DNA of 64,000 nucleotides, from contig CACMDY010000001.1 of NCBI GenBank assembly GCA_902612605.1, forward strand, positions 62,001 to 126,000, in the 5' to 3' direction. The stretch is from an uncultured Pelagibacteraceae bacterium. Its GTDB lineage: Bacteria; Pseudomonadota; Alphaproteobacteria; Pelagibacterales; Pelagibacteraceae. Under the pieces are notes generated by a model. The model saw nothing but the letters and a program-made list of their open reading frames with translations, did not search any database and was not told the DNA's origin. Position 1 is the stretch's first letter. Each line of letters starts with the position of its first letter. This document shows, piece by piece, positions 48,725-57,666 of the stretch. Made by a program: the position numbers and the translations under genes.

Positions 48725-50041
48725 TTATTTTCCCGCTACCGTCATTTGATTAATCAACAAAGTAGGAGCATTTGTTGAGTACTTCATCTCTAAATCATTT
48801 GCCAAAGTAATATTCTTAAACATTTCCTTAAAATTTCCAGCTATAGTTATTTCACTTACTGGGTAAGTTAATTCTCCATCCTCAACCATAAATCCTGACG
48901 CTCCAACTGAGTAATCTCCTGTAATAATATTGCCTCCATGGCCTATAGTCTCTGTTATATATAGAAACTTTTTTTCTGAATTTAGCAAATCTTTAAAACT
49001 TAAGGTACCATTTTCAAAATATAAGTTTGTTGTTCCTCCAGACCTACCATTAGATTTTAAATTTAACTTTTTACCATAATAAGTATCAATTAAATAATTT
49101 TTTAAAATACCATTCTCAACTAGTTTCAAAGAATTGGTTTCAACGCCCTCGCTATCAAAGTTTTGGGAACCTAATCCTTTTTCAATTTTTGGATCATCAA
49201 TGATATTAATTGAATTTGGAAAAACTTCAGAATTGATTTGATCTTTTAAAAAAGAAGTTCCTCTTGCAATAGCACTCGCACTAATTGCACTTGCTAGTGT
49301 GCTTAGTATTCCTTTGGAAATTCTTTTATCGAATATAACGCCAATTCTTTCACTCTTGATTTTTTTTGGACCTAATTTTTTTATTGCTTTGTCGGCAGCT
49401 ATTTTTCCAATTACTTCTGGTTCCATCATATCTTCTAAGAATCTTGTGCTACCAAACTCATAATCTCTTTCCATTGCACCGTTAATTCTTGATACAGCTA
49501 CACATGAAGATGAAAAATTTGAGGTTTTGTATCCACCAAAAAAACCATTGCTATTTGCTAGTATAAAATTATTTTTATTTTCGGTAAAACCAGCTTCAGT
49601 ATTAACTATTTTTTCGTCCGTTGATGCTGTCTCTTCAACTTTTTTTAAAAATTCAATCTTTTTATCATTTGGATAATGTGTTTCATCATAGAGATTAAGG
49701 TCTCTTATCTCTTTTGACATTAAATCTTTATCTGGTAACGAATTATTTTCATCTGATGGAGTAATTTTTGTAGCATCAATACAACGTTCTATTAGTTTTT
49801 CTAAGTTTGATTTAGATAAATCTGATGAATTAATGCTTGATTTTTTTTTCTCTATATAAGTAGTTAAATTGACAGCAAAACTATCTGCTCTATTTGACTC
49901 GTCTAACTTTTTGTTTCTAAAACTAACATTTTCTGAGACAGAGTGAATTACTTTTACACCCACATCTGTTGCTCCTAGTTTTTTAGAGTTTTCAATACAA
50001 TAAGACGCTATATCTTTTAAAAATTCCTGATCCCTTATCAT
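48725..50041 (-). CDS. pmbA: TldE/PmbA family metalloprotease subunit
   Basis: A 438-residue partner of TldD. It lacks the metal-binding HExxxH, as TldE does. It has family blocks such as IGVIFDKRISKGILSTLASA and the late NIITGDYSVGASGFMVEDGE and FKEMFKNITLANDLE. The TldD/TldE pair degrades unfolded or modified peptides, for example in microcin B17 maturation and CcdA turnover. It starts 5 bases after the tldD stop. Confidence 0.9.
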   Translation of the reverse strand: MIRDQEFLKDIASYCIENSKKLGATDVGVKVIHSVSENVSFRNKKLDESNRADSFAVNLTTYIEKKKSSINSSDLSKSNLEKLIERCIDATKITPSDENNSLPDKDLMSKEIRDLNLYDETHYPNDKKIEFLKKVEETASTDEKIVNTEAGFTENKNNFILANSNGFFGGYKTSNFSSSCVAVSRINGAMERDYEFGSTRFLEDMMEPEVIGKIAADKAIKKLGPKKIKSERIGVIFDKRISKGILSTLASAISASAIARGTSFLKDQINSEVFPNSINIIDDPKIEKGLGSQNFDSEGVETNSLKLVENGILKNYLIDTYYGKKLNLKSNGRSGGTTNLYFENGTLSFKDLLNSEKKFLYITETIGHGGNIITGDYSVGASGFMVEDGELTYPVSEITIAGNFKEMFKNITLANDLEMKYSTNAPTLLINQMTVAGK

Positions 50042-50046
50042 TTAGA

Positions 50047-51459
50047 TTAAAGTTTTGTTCCACCAACAGTCATCTTATTTATAAGAATTGATGGCTGAGC
50101 TACTCCTACTGGAACACCTTGTCCAGCTTTACCACATGTCCCAATACCTGGATCTAATTTCATATCATTACCAACTAATGAAACTTCTTTTAAAATTGAC
50201 GGTCCATCTCCAATTAATGTAGCACCTTTGATTGGTGATCCTATTTTGCCATTATTGATTTCATATGCTTCAGTACAGTTAAAAACAAATTTTCCTGAAG
50301 TTATGTCTACTTGTCCTCCCCCAAAACTTACAGCGAAAATACCTTTATCAACTGAACTTATCATTTCATCTTGTGAATATTTGCCTGACAACATCATTGT
50401 ATTTCTCATTCTTGGTAAAACCACATGTTTATAACTTTCTCTTCTTCCGCTACCTGTTGACTTAGTTCCCATCAGACGAGCGTTTAAACGGTCTTGCATA
50501 TAGTTTTTTAAAATTCCATTTTCTATTAAAACTGTATTTTCAGTAGGCGTTCCTTCATCATCTATCGTTAAACTTCCTCTTCTTTGATGTAAGGTCCCGT
50601 CATCTACAATCGTAACTCCTTCGCTAGCTACTTGCTGCCCCATTAAACTATGAAACGCTGAAGTTTTTTTTCTATTAAAATCTCCCTCAAGACCATGTCC
50701 GATTGCTTCGTGAATTAAAATTGCTGGCCATCCAGGACCTAAAACAACTTTCATTTCTCCTGCTGGCGCTGGTTTGCTCTCTAAATTGACATTGGCGATT
50801 CTAAAAGCCTCATCACAAACATCTTTCCAGCTTCCGTCTTTTAGATAATCATCATAACTTTGTCTTCCTCCAACTCCATAAACACCTGTTTCTTTTTTTC
50901 CATCTTTCTCTAATACGACGGAAACGTTGAATCTGACTAATGGTCTGTCATCTTTCAAAACTTGATTATCAGACCTAATAATTTCTATTGATTTATGTTC
51001 ACCTAAAAAATTTGCAGTTACTTGATTTACAATTGAGCCCTTTGATCTTAAATAATTATTAACACTGTTGAGTAAATCTATCTTCGAGTCGAAAGTCTTG
51101 CTTTCAATAGGATTAATATTTTCATAATATTTGCTGTTAGTTTTAGGAATTTCATGATTATAGGTTCCTTTTTTTGACTTTAACGTATCTTTTAAATTCT
51201 CGCTTGATTTTCTTAGTGACTCTTTTGAAATATCATTAGAATGAGAGTAAGCAACAACTTCGCCTGTCACAGCTCTGAAACCATATCCCTGATCAGAGTT
51301 ATAGGTTGAACTCTTTATTTTATTATCATCTAAAACAATAGACTCAGATTTATGATTTTCTAAATATAATTCTCCGTCATCACAATTTTTTAAGGTTTCG
51401 GTAACAATTGCTTCAGCTTGTGATGTATCTATATCTGTTTCTTTGAAGAAATTTGACAT
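50047..51459 (-). CDS. tldD: TldD metalloprotease
   Basis: A 470-residue catalytic subunit of the TldD/TldE heterodimer. The zinc motif is LIHEAIGHGLEGDFN, with His250, Glu251 and His255. The C-terminal glycine-rich blocks AVSFGGGQVDITSGKFVFN and GTCGKAGQGVPVGVAQPS are typical. The pair is encoded together, as expected for the obligate complex. No RiPP precursor or modifying enzyme lies nearby to suggest a dedicated substrate. Confidence 0.93.
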   Translation of the reverse strand: MSNFFKETDIDTSQAEAIVTETLKNCDDGELYLENHKSESIVLDDNKIKSSTYNSDQGYGFRAVTGEVVAYSHSNDISKESLRKSSENLKDTLKSKKGTYNHEIPKTNSKYYENINPIESKTFDSKIDLLNSVNNYLRSKGSIVNQVTANFLGEHKSIEIIRSDNQVLKDDRPLVRFNVSVVLEKDGKKETGVYGVGGRQSYDDYLKDGSWKDVCDEAFRIANVNLESKPAPAGEMKVVLGPGWPAILIHEAIGHGLEGDFNRKKTSAFHSLMGQQVASEGVTIVDDGTLHQRRGSLTIDDEGTPTENTVLIENGILKNYMQDRLNARLMGTKSTGSGRRESYKHVVLPRMRNTMMLSGKYSQDEMISSVDKGIFAVSFGGGQVDITSGKFVFNCTEAYEINNGKIGSPIKGATLIGDGPSILKEVSLVGNDMKLDPGIGTCGKAGQGVPVGVAQPSILINKMTVGGTKL

Positions 51460-51544
51460 TTGAAGAATGTAGTAGTGATTATTAATATATCAACTGCTTA
51501 TTTGGCACATTTGTAAAAATAAAATATTCAAATATAGTTTAATT

Positions 51545-51889
51545 ATGAAGGTTTTTTTTAACAATTCATGCAAAATCTGCAGAGCAGAAATTAATATTTA
51601 TAAAAAAGAAAACATAGAAAATTTGAATTGGATAGACATAACTAAAAATAAAAATGCTGAATTAGAAACAAAAAAAACTGATAAAGAGCTTCTAAGAAGA
51701 CTTCATGTAGAACAAGATGGAAAAATCTATGTGGGCATTGATGCTTTTTTACTTATTTGGAAAAGTATTCCAAAATACAAGTTTCTTTATAAATTTTTTA
51801 AACTCCCTGTCATTTACCAGTTATTTTATGTTGGATATGAAATTGTAGCGTTCTTTTTGTATTTAAAAAATAAACACCAACTAAACTAA
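51545..51889 (+). CDS. DUF393 (DCC family) thiol-disulfide protein
   Basis: A 114-residue protein with the CxxC motif in FNNSCKICRAEINIYKK (Cys9-Cys12). The late stretch VGIDAFLLIWKSIPKYKFLYKFFKLP has the family's DA-x-x-x-x-W pattern. DUF393 proteins have a thioredoxin-like fold; substrates are unknown. It is convergent with the next small membrane gene, and the two stop codons interlock in the bases CTAA. Confidence 0.85.
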   Translation: MKVFFNNSCKICRAEINIYKKENIENLNWIDITKNKNAELETKKTDKELLRRLHVEQDGKIYVGIDAFLLIWKSIPKYKFLYKFFKLPVIYQLFYVGYEIVAFFLYLKNKHQLN

Positions 51890-52179
51890 TGTTGAATAGC
51901 GTACAAAATCTGGGTTACAAAAGATAAAAATATAAAAAAAGAGAAAAATAAAATAAAATACATAATTGTAACTGCTCTATTTCTCTTTCTTCTTAAAATA
52001 ACAAATTTTTTATCATCAAGAAAAGAAATGTCTCTATCACCTGGCACTGGATAGTCATAACTCCATCTCCATAAAGACGAACCAAATCTTTTATCTAGTT
52101 TATTATAATAATTTACCCAGGCCAATGACCACATAAATATTAAGAATAAAAAAGTTAAAGCTAAAAAAGTTGAGAACAT
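51886..52179 (-). CDS. Small two-helix membrane protein, unknown
   Basis: A 97-residue protein not recognised as a family. A first helix (FLALTFLFLIFMWSLAWVNYY) is followed by a conserved-looking polar loop (RFGSSLWRWSYDYPVPGDRD) and a second helix (VTIMYFILFFSFFIFLSFV). The loop is Trp/Tyr-rich and the composition is normal for this genome. Its start is 32 bases from the divergent TerB-DnaJ gene. Confidence 0.65.
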   Translation of the reverse strand: MFSTFLALTFLFLIFMWSLAWVNYYNKLDKRFGSSLWRWSYDYPVPGDRDISFLDDKKFVILRRKRNRAVTIMYFILFFSFFIFLSFVTQILYAIQH

Positions 52180-52211
52180 AAATATATTAAATTATATTAA
52201 ATTTTTTTTAT

Positions 52212-52931
52212 ATGTCTATCTGGGGAAGTTTAATTGGTGGGATGATCGGTTTTTCTTTAGGAGGACCGTTTGGGATGCTATTAGGTTCCTTAATTGGTGG
52301 AAAAGTATCAAGATCAAGATCAACATTTAAATCTTTTGCACAACCTCAACAAGTTTTTGCATTAGCTCTTATAGTTTTATCAGCTAAACTGAGTAAAGCA
52401 GACGGTCAGGTTAGTAGAGAGGAATTAATAGCGGTAAAAGATAAACTCAAAATTCCAGAACATGAATTAGATCAAGTTGGAAAAATTTTTAATAAAGCTA
52501 AAGAAGAAAGTACTGGTTACGAACCATATGCAAAACAAATAGCTCAGATCTATCAAGGAAATATAAATGTGTTGGAAGAAGTTATAAATATATTATTTTA
52601 TATTGCAGAAGCTGATGGAAATATAAGTGATCAAGAATTTAGAATGATACAACATGTTTCCCAATTATTTGGTCTTAGTGATGCTCAGTTCAATGGAATA
52701 GTTGAGGGTAGAAAATCATCAGATAAACTCAATCCATATGTAGTATTAGAGAGCAAACCTGATGATAATCTTACAGATATTAGAAAAAGATATTTAAAAT
52801 TAAGTAAAGAACATCATCCTGACTTACTTCTAAGTAAAGGAGTTCCTCAGGAAGTTATTGAGGAAAGTAAAAAGAAAATGAGAGCTATTAATTCAGCCTG
52901 GGATCAAATCCAAAAGCTAAAGAGTAATTAA
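52212..52931 (+). CDS. DjlA-like co-chaperone (TerB + J domain)
   Basis: A 239-residue protein. The glycine-rich N terminus ([25 protein letters not shown], in two halves) resembles a membrane-inserting segment. Residues 50-160 are a TerB-like helical domain with acidic pairs ([12 protein letters not shown] and [12 protein letters not shown]). The C terminus is a J domain with HPD in [12 protein letters not shown]. This order matches DjlA, a membrane-anchored DnaK partner. It ends with interlocked stops (TTAA) against aceA. Confidence 0.88.
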   Translation: MSIWGSLIGGMIGFSLGGPFGMLLGSLIGGKVSRSRSTFKSFAQPQQVFALALIVLSAKLSKADGQVSREELIAVKDKLKIPEHELDQVGKIFNKAKEESTGYEPYAKQIAQIYQGNINVLEEVINILFYIAEADGNISDQEFRMIQHVSQLFGLSDAQFNGIVEGRKSSDKLNPYVVLESKPDDNLTDIRKRYLKLSKEHHPDLLLSKGVPQEVIEESKKKMRAINSAWDQIQKLKSN

Positions 52932-54202
52932 AATTGCTCAGATTCTGTCGAGCCTTCCATTGCTGTTGTGGAGCTCTTTCCAGAACTTATTGTATTGGAA
53001 ACTGCATCAAAATAAGAAGTGCCAACTTCTCGTTGATGTTTAACACTGGTATATCCGTCTTTTTCTCTAGCAAATTCATTTTGTTGTATTCTAGAGTAAG
53101 CAGTCATACCTTCCTTTTTATACTTTTCTGCAAGCTCGAAAATAGCAATATTTTGCGTATGGAAACCTGCTAAAGTTATAAATTGAAATTTATATCCCAT
53201 CATTCCAATTTTAGTTTGAAATGTTGCAATCTCATCATCAGATAAATGTTTCTTCCAATTAAATGATGGAGAGCAATTATAAGCCAACATCTTTCCAGGA
53301 AATTTTGCATGTATTGCATCAGCAAACTTTTTTGCTTCATCTAAATTAGGTGTTGCAGTTTCACACCATATTAAATCTGCGTAAGGTGCATAAGCTAACC
53401 CTCTTGAGATTGCTTGATCAATACCATCTTTTACATAATAAAAGCCTTCAGGTGATCTTTCTCCAGTTAAAAACGGTTTGTCATTTTCATCAAAATCGTT
53501 TGTTATTAGTTTCGCAGCGTTGGCATCTGTTCTTGCAAGAATAATGAGAGGAACGTCGGCAATATCAGCTGCCAATCTTGCTGCTTTTAGATTTCGGACC
53601 ATGGTTCCAGTAGGAACAAGTACCTTACCACCCATATGTCCACATTTTTTTTCACTAGCTAGTTGGTCTTCAAAATGAACTCCGGCTGCGCCAGCTTTTA
53701 TAAATTTTTTTGTTAGCTCAAATACATTTAATGGCCCACCAAATCCTGCTTCACCATCTGCAATAATTGGCAACATGTAATCAGTTCTTTCGCTGCTATT
53801 CATATCTCCATCTGCTATTTCCATATGCTGAATTTGATCAGCTCTAATTAAAGAATTATTCATAGACTCAACTAATTTAGGTGCGCTGTCGTAAGGATAT
53901 AAAGATTGATCAGGATACATTTCACCAGCACTGTTTGCGTCTGCTGCAACTTGCCAACCACTTAAATAGATCGCTTTTAAACCTGCTTTTGCATGTTGAA
54001 CAGCTTGATTTCCTGATAAAGAACCAAGTGTGTTTACATACGGCTCTGTATTCAACAATCTCCAGAGTTTTTGAGATTGCTGTTTACACATTGAATACTC
54101 AATTCTAATAGATCCTCTTAACCTTTCTACTTCATCTGGCTTATAATCCCTTTGTATTCCTGCAAATCTTTTCAACTCGTACGAGATTTTCTCGGCTGAC
54201 AT
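52928..54202 (-). CDS. aceA: Isocitrate lyase
   Basis: First enzyme of the glyoxylate bypass, splitting isocitrate into succinate and glyoxylate. The catalytic loop is [15 protein letters not shown] with Cys187. [12 protein letters not shown] and the C-terminal [15 protein letters not shown] are also conserved. The 424-residue length is normal. It has an unusually strong Shine-Dalgarno for this window (AAAGGGGGA, minus strand of 54206-54214). The divergent ScfR-type regulator and the TTTACAAA sites upstream suggest control by acetyl- or propionyl-CoA type metabolites. Confidence 0.97.
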   Translation of the reverse strand: MSAEKISYELKRFAGIQRDYKPDEVERLRGSIRIEYSMCKQQSQKLWRLLNTEPYVNTLGSLSGNQAVQHAKAGLKAIYLSGWQVAADANSAGEMYPDQSLYPYDSAPKLVESMNNSLIRADQIQHMEIADGDMNSSERTDYMLPIIADGEAGFGGPLNVFELTKKFIKAGAAGVHFEDQLASEKKCGHMGGKVLVPTGTMVRNLKAARLAADIADVPLIILARTDANAAKLITNDFDENDKPFLTGERSPEGFYYVKDGIDQAISRGLAYAPYADLIWCETATPNLDEAKKFADAIHAKFPGKMLAYNCSPSFNWKKHLSDDEIATFQTKIGMMGYKFQFITLAGFHTQNIAIFELAEKYKKEGMTAYSRIQQNEFAREKDGYTSVKHQREVGTSYFDAVSNTISSGKSSTTAMEGSTESEQF

Positions 54203-54231
54203 TATTCCCCCTTTAAAAAAACTAATTCTTT

Positions 54232-54393
54232 TTACTTTTCGTTATATTCTTCTGTAAACTCATTCATTCCACTTGATCCCCAATCGCAGTGGTCATCTCT
54301 TAAATAAACCCCTCTGCTTCTATGCTCTTGGTGCTCTTGGTGATTTGTAGTTTGAGAACTAGTTTCAATGTTTTTTATAGTATTTTTGTCCAT
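54232..54393 (-). CDS. Small hypothetical protein upstream of aceA
   Basis: A 53-residue frame from the ATG at 54393, in the same direction as aceA and 29 bases in front of it. It reads [20 protein letters not shown], then a His/Glu/Arg run, then [20 protein letters not shown]. There is no membrane helix or signal peptide and I do not recognise a family. The frame extends 12 codons further to a GTG at 54429, but that would run through one pair of operator-like sites, so the ATG is preferred. It would be the first gene of the aceA transcript. It could also be non-coding leader sequence. Confidence 0.5.
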   Translation of the reverse strand: MDKNTIKNIETSSQTTNHQEHQEHRSRGVYLRDDHCDWGSSGMNEFTEEYNEK

Positions 54394-54406
54394 GTAAACT
54401 TTATAA

Positions 54407-54423
54407 TTTACAATATTTACAAA
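54407..54423. promoter_or_regulatory. Operator-like TTTACAA(A/T) direct repeat, copy 1
   Basis: TTTACAAT (54407-54414) and TTTACAAA (54416-54423) lie 9 bases apart, start to start. They sit just upstream of the small gene and aceA. The spacing is the same as in the second pair at 54480-54496. The sites resemble the TTTGCAAA half-sites reported for PccR/RamB-type regulators. Confidence 0.5.
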
Positions 54424-54465
54424 ATCCACTAAAAATGTTAAAATTCTAGTAAATACAATAAATTT

Positions 54466-54496
54466 TTTGTAAATAATAATTTACAAAGTTTACAAA
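54466..54496. promoter_or_regulatory. Operator-like TTTGTAAA/TTTACAAA cluster, copy 2
   Basis: TTTGTAAA (54466-54473) is the inverse of TTTACAAA at 54480-54487, and a further TTTACAAA follows at 54489-54496 (9-base step). The cluster ends 6 bases before the start codon of the XRE/ScfR gene, so binding could also give autoregulation. Confidence 0.55.
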
Positions 54497-54502
54497 TAGT
54501 AA

Positions 54503-55927
54503 ATGAGTCAAGTAGAATTAAACATTGGTCCAAAAATAAAAGCTTTTAGAAGACAGCTAGGTATGCAGGCAAACAAACTAGCCTCACAACTTAACATTTC
54601 ACCAAGTTATTTAGCTTTAATCGAGGGTGGTAAAAGAAAAATTGACGGGGAATTACTTTTAAAAATTTGTGAGGAGTTAAGCATCAATATTAGCGATCTA
54701 ACAAATAAATCAGATATCAATATGGTCAACACAATTTCAGAATTGCTTGATGATCAACTTTTTGAAGATTTGGATATAGTTGGTCCAGAAGTTAAAGATC
54801 TGGCAAATAGTAATCCAAAAATTGGTAAAGCTCTAATAAGATTAGGAGACATTTTGAAAAAAAAAGATCATGAATTGGTTAACAAAATTGAAAAACTTTC
54901 AGGAAAAATTGTTGATAATAGAAAAAACTCATTTCCTGGAGAAGTAATTTCAGATTTTTTGCAAGAAAATAGAAATTTTTTTCCAAAACTAGAGGAATTT
55001 GCAAATCAAATCTTTGAACAAATAAAACAAAATAATAGAACAAGATATATTGCTTTATGTGATTATTTAAAATCAGAGTATAAAATTGAAGTACAAGATA
55101 TAATTCCTGAGGAAGGAAAACCCTTTTCAAAAATTTATGATAACAAAAATAGAAAGTTACTATTGTCTGATTATTTGTCTCTTGAAACAAAGAAATTACA
55201 TGCTGCAGCTCAAATTGCACAAGAGGGGGCTAGTGACATAATAAATTCTTATCTTGATACTTTTAATTATCCAAATGAAGAATCGAAAAAATTAACAAAA
55301 GTTGCTTTATTAAATTATTGTGGTGCAGCAATTTTAATGCCCTACAAATTATTTCATTATGAATGTAAAAAACTTAAATATGATTTAGAGTTATTGCAAA
55401 ATACTTTTGCAACTTCGTTCGAACAAGTCACACATAGAGTAACATGTTTGAATGATCCAAAATTACCTGGGGTTCCATTTCATTTTTTGAGAGTTGATGT
55501 AGCTGGTAATATTTCAAAAAGATTTTCATTGTCAGGTATAGAAATACCACGTTATGGTGGTGCTTGTCCTCGATGGAATGTATATTCAGCTTTTTCTAGA
55601 CCTGGTGTTATACAGGCTGCAGTAAGTAAAATGACTAATGGTGAAAAGTATGTATGTATAGCAAGAACTGTTGAAAAAGGCATAGGAAGATATGGACAAA
55701 AAAAAAGTATGTTATCTATTGGACTTGGATGTGAAGCCAAATATGCAAGAGATTTTGTTTATACGGAAAACTTAGATTTGAATGATAAAAAATCAGAGAT
55801 ACCTGTAGGGGTTTCATGTAGAACTTGTGATAGACTGGATTGTTCTCAAAGAGCTTTTCCACCATTGCATAAAAAATTTGATGTAGACATTAATTCTAGA
55901 GGAGTATCTGTATATGTCAGTGATTAA
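54503..55927 (+). CDS. ScfR-family transcriptional regulator (RamB/PccR/MccR-like)
   Basis: A 474-residue DNA-binding regulator. Residues 9-63 are an XRE/Cro-type helix-turn-helix (IKAFRRQLGMQANKLASQLN, then ISPSYLALIEGGKR). The middle is an IrrE/ImmA-like region (KKLHAAAQIAQEGASDII). The C-terminal DUF2083-like part has cysteine motifs GGACPRWNVYS and VSCRTCDRLDCSQRAFPP. Family members sense short-chain acyl-CoA metabolites and control aceA/aceB (RamB) or propionyl-CoA genes (PccR). Placement divergent to aceA makes it the likely regulator of the glyoxylate bypass here. Confidence 0.88.
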   Translation: MSQVELNIGPKIKAFRRQLGMQANKLASQLNISPSYLALIEGGKRKIDGELLLKICEELSINISDLTNKSDINMVNTISELLDDQLFEDLDIVGPEVKDLANSNPKIGKALIRLGDILKKKDHELVNKIEKLSGKIVDNRKNSFPGEVISDFLQENRNFFPKLEEFANQIFEQIKQNNRTRYIALCDYLKSEYKIEVQDIIPEEGKPFSKIYDNKNRKLLLSDYLSLETKKLHAAAQIAQEGASDIINSYLDTFNYPNEESKKLTKVALLNYCGAAILMPYKLFHYECKKLKYDLELLQNTFATSFEQVTHRVTCLNDPKLPGVPFHFLRVDVAGNISKRFSLSGIEIPRYGGACPRWNVYSAFSRPGVIQAAVSKMTNGEKYVCIARTVEKGIGRYGQKKSMLSIGLGCEAKYARDFVYTENLDLNDKKSEIPVGVSCRTCDRLDCSQRAFPPLHKKFDVDINSRGVSVYVSD

Positions 55928-56462
55928 AAAATATGTAAGTTTTATAATTATATTTTTATTTGTAAGTACAAATAATGTGTATTCGGACAATTTAAATATA
56001 TTGTTTAAAGAATTGCTTACTGCAAAAAATTTACAACAAGCAGAAAAGCTAGAGGATCAAATTTGGAATAAATGGACAAGACACCCAAACAATGATTATC
56101 TGACGAACAAATTAGAGAACGGAACTTATTCCATGTACCATCAGCAGTATAGAATGGCATTAAAACTATTTACAGATGTGATTAATGAGGACCCAAAATG
56201 GGCGGAGGGTTGGAATAAGAGAGCAACATTACTATTTATATTGGGGGATTATGAGAAATCGTTAGATGATATTGAAAAAGTTTTAGATCTAGAGCCAAGA
56301 CATTTTGGAGCATTATCAGGACGAGCGCAAATATACTTAAGCTTAAAGGAATATGAAAAAGCAGTTGATGACTTGAGAAAAGCAAAATCTATTTATCCAT
56401 TAATCAAAAGTGGAGAAAATATAAAGTTAATAGAAAAAATTATCAAAGACCAACAAATTTAA
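55914..56462 (+). CDS. Exported TPR protein
   Basis: A 182-residue protein with an N-terminal hydrophobic leader (KYVSFIIIFLFVSTNNVYS). About three TPR units follow: YRMALKLFTDVINEDPKWAEG, then WNKRATLLFILGDYEKSLDDI and SGRAQIYLSLKEYEKAVDDL. It probably acts as a periplasmic protein-binding scaffold. It overlaps the regulator gene by 14 bases, so it may be co-expressed with it. Its stop interlocks with that of the convergent lysine-rich gene (TTAA). Confidence 0.85.
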   Translation: MSVIKKYVSFIIIFLFVSTNNVYSDNLNILFKELLTAKNLQQAEKLEDQIWNKWTRHPNNDYLTNKLENGTYSMYHQQYRMALKLFTDVINEDPKWAEGWNKRATLLFILGDYEKSLDDIEKVLDLEPRHFGALSGRAQIYLSLKEYEKAVDDLRKAKSIYPLIKSGENIKLIEKIIKDQQI

Positions 56463-57637
56463 TTGTTCTTAGATCTTTTTTTTGCAATCAGCTGGGTTAA
56501 TGAATCTACCATTAAATCTGAGGCTTTAAAAATTTCACTTGGTTTAAATTCATGTGAAATATTTTTTTCTTCATTTGTTTTATCTTCAATTACTATACCT
56601 TCATCTGGAGAATTATTTTTAATATAAATTAGTATTAACCACTCATCATCAATTGTCTCATCCCATTTTATAAATATCTCTCCAGTTTCGAATCTTCTGT
56701 CTATGCATCTCAAGATAGACATATGTTTAGTTATATATCTTTTGTTAAGTTGAAAAACTAAACTATTCGCACTTCTGTAGAAGCTTTCAAGTGCAAACTC
56801 AATTTTTTGCCTAGCTAAAGTATACTCCCTTTCTCTTTGAAGTAATTTTGCTCTATCGTCTCCTTCTTGCGTTTCTACACCTAGAGCCTCAACTCGTTCT
56901 CTTATTTTCTGATCTCTTATTTGTTGATATTTTAATTTTAATTTTTCGATACGCTCTTGTAATCCTGAATAATCTTCTCTCTTTTCTCTTAAAGCTAATT
57001 TTTCTAATTGTTCTAATTCTTTTACCTCTCTTATTCTAAACTTTTCTATTTGTTTTTCTAATTTTAATTCTTGTAAAAATTTCTTTTGTCTCTCCGCCTG
57101 CTCTTTTCTTAGTATGGCCTGTTCTTTTCTTAAAAATAATTTTATATCTTTTGCTCTTTCTCTTTCTAATTTTTGTTCTTCTTTTAACTGGATTTCTTTT
57201 TCTTTTAAAAAAGCTTCTTCATCTGCTTTCTTTTGTTTCTCAATTTCGATTTTTTCTTTTTCTGCCTGTTCTATTTTCTCTAGTTTAATTTGTCTTTTTT
57301 CCTCAGCTCTTATTTCTTTAAAACGAATTAATCTAAATTCTATACTTTGAAAAAATTTTTGTATTAATTTATCAATCACCAATAAATTAAAACTAAATTT
57401 AAATGAAAACTTATTTTTTAAATCTTCCTCAAGTCTGACTGTTCTTGAAATAATACCCTTTTCAGTACTTGTCTTTGATTTATCTTTTTTTACTTTTTTT
57501 CTTTGATTTAATCCCTTTTTTATTTTTTTCTTTAATTTGGATCTTTTTTTTTTTAATTTTGATTTGATTTTTTTTTTTGATTTTTTAACTTTTGTTTTTA
57601 GACTTTTTTTTCTAGTTTTTTTTCTCTTTTTTTTCAT
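56459..57637 (-). CDS. Lysine-rich coiled-coil protein, unknown function
   Basis: 392 aa, not recognised. Residues 1-54 are about two-thirds Lys/Arg, like a histone H1 tail (for example KKKRKKTRKKSLKTKVKKSK). Residues 90-270 are an uninterrupted Glu/Lys/Arg/Gln coiled coil (ERERAKDIKLFLRKEQAIL and similar). Residues 290-392 form a mixed globular end with FIKWDETIDDEWLILIYIKN and a short basic tail. There is no signal peptide or membrane helix, so it is probably cytoplasmic. DNA, RNA or membrane-phospholipid binding by the tail is inference. The start region is a poly-A-rich tract, so the exact start should be treated with care. Confidence 0.75.
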   Translation of the reverse strand: MKKKRKKTRKKSLKTKVKKSKKKIKSKLKKKRSKLKKKIKKGLNQRKKVKKDKSKTSTEKGIISRTVRLEEDLKNKFSFKFSFNLLVIDKLIQKFFQSIEFRLIRFKEIRAEEKRQIKLEKIEQAEKEKIEIEKQKKADEEAFLKEKEIQLKEEQKLERERAKDIKLFLRKEQAILRKEQAERQKKFLQELKLEKQIEKFRIREVKELEQLEKLALREKREDYSGLQERIEKLKLKYQQIRDQKIRERVEALGVETQEGDDRAKLLQREREYTLARQKIEFALESFYRSANSLVFQLNKRYITKHMSILRCIDRRFETGEIFIKWDETIDDEWLILIYIKNNSPDEGIVIEDKTNEEKNISHEFKPSEIFKASDLMVDSLTQLIAKKRSKNN

Positions 57638-57666
57638 TTAAGAAATACAGCTTTATCAGCTAATTT

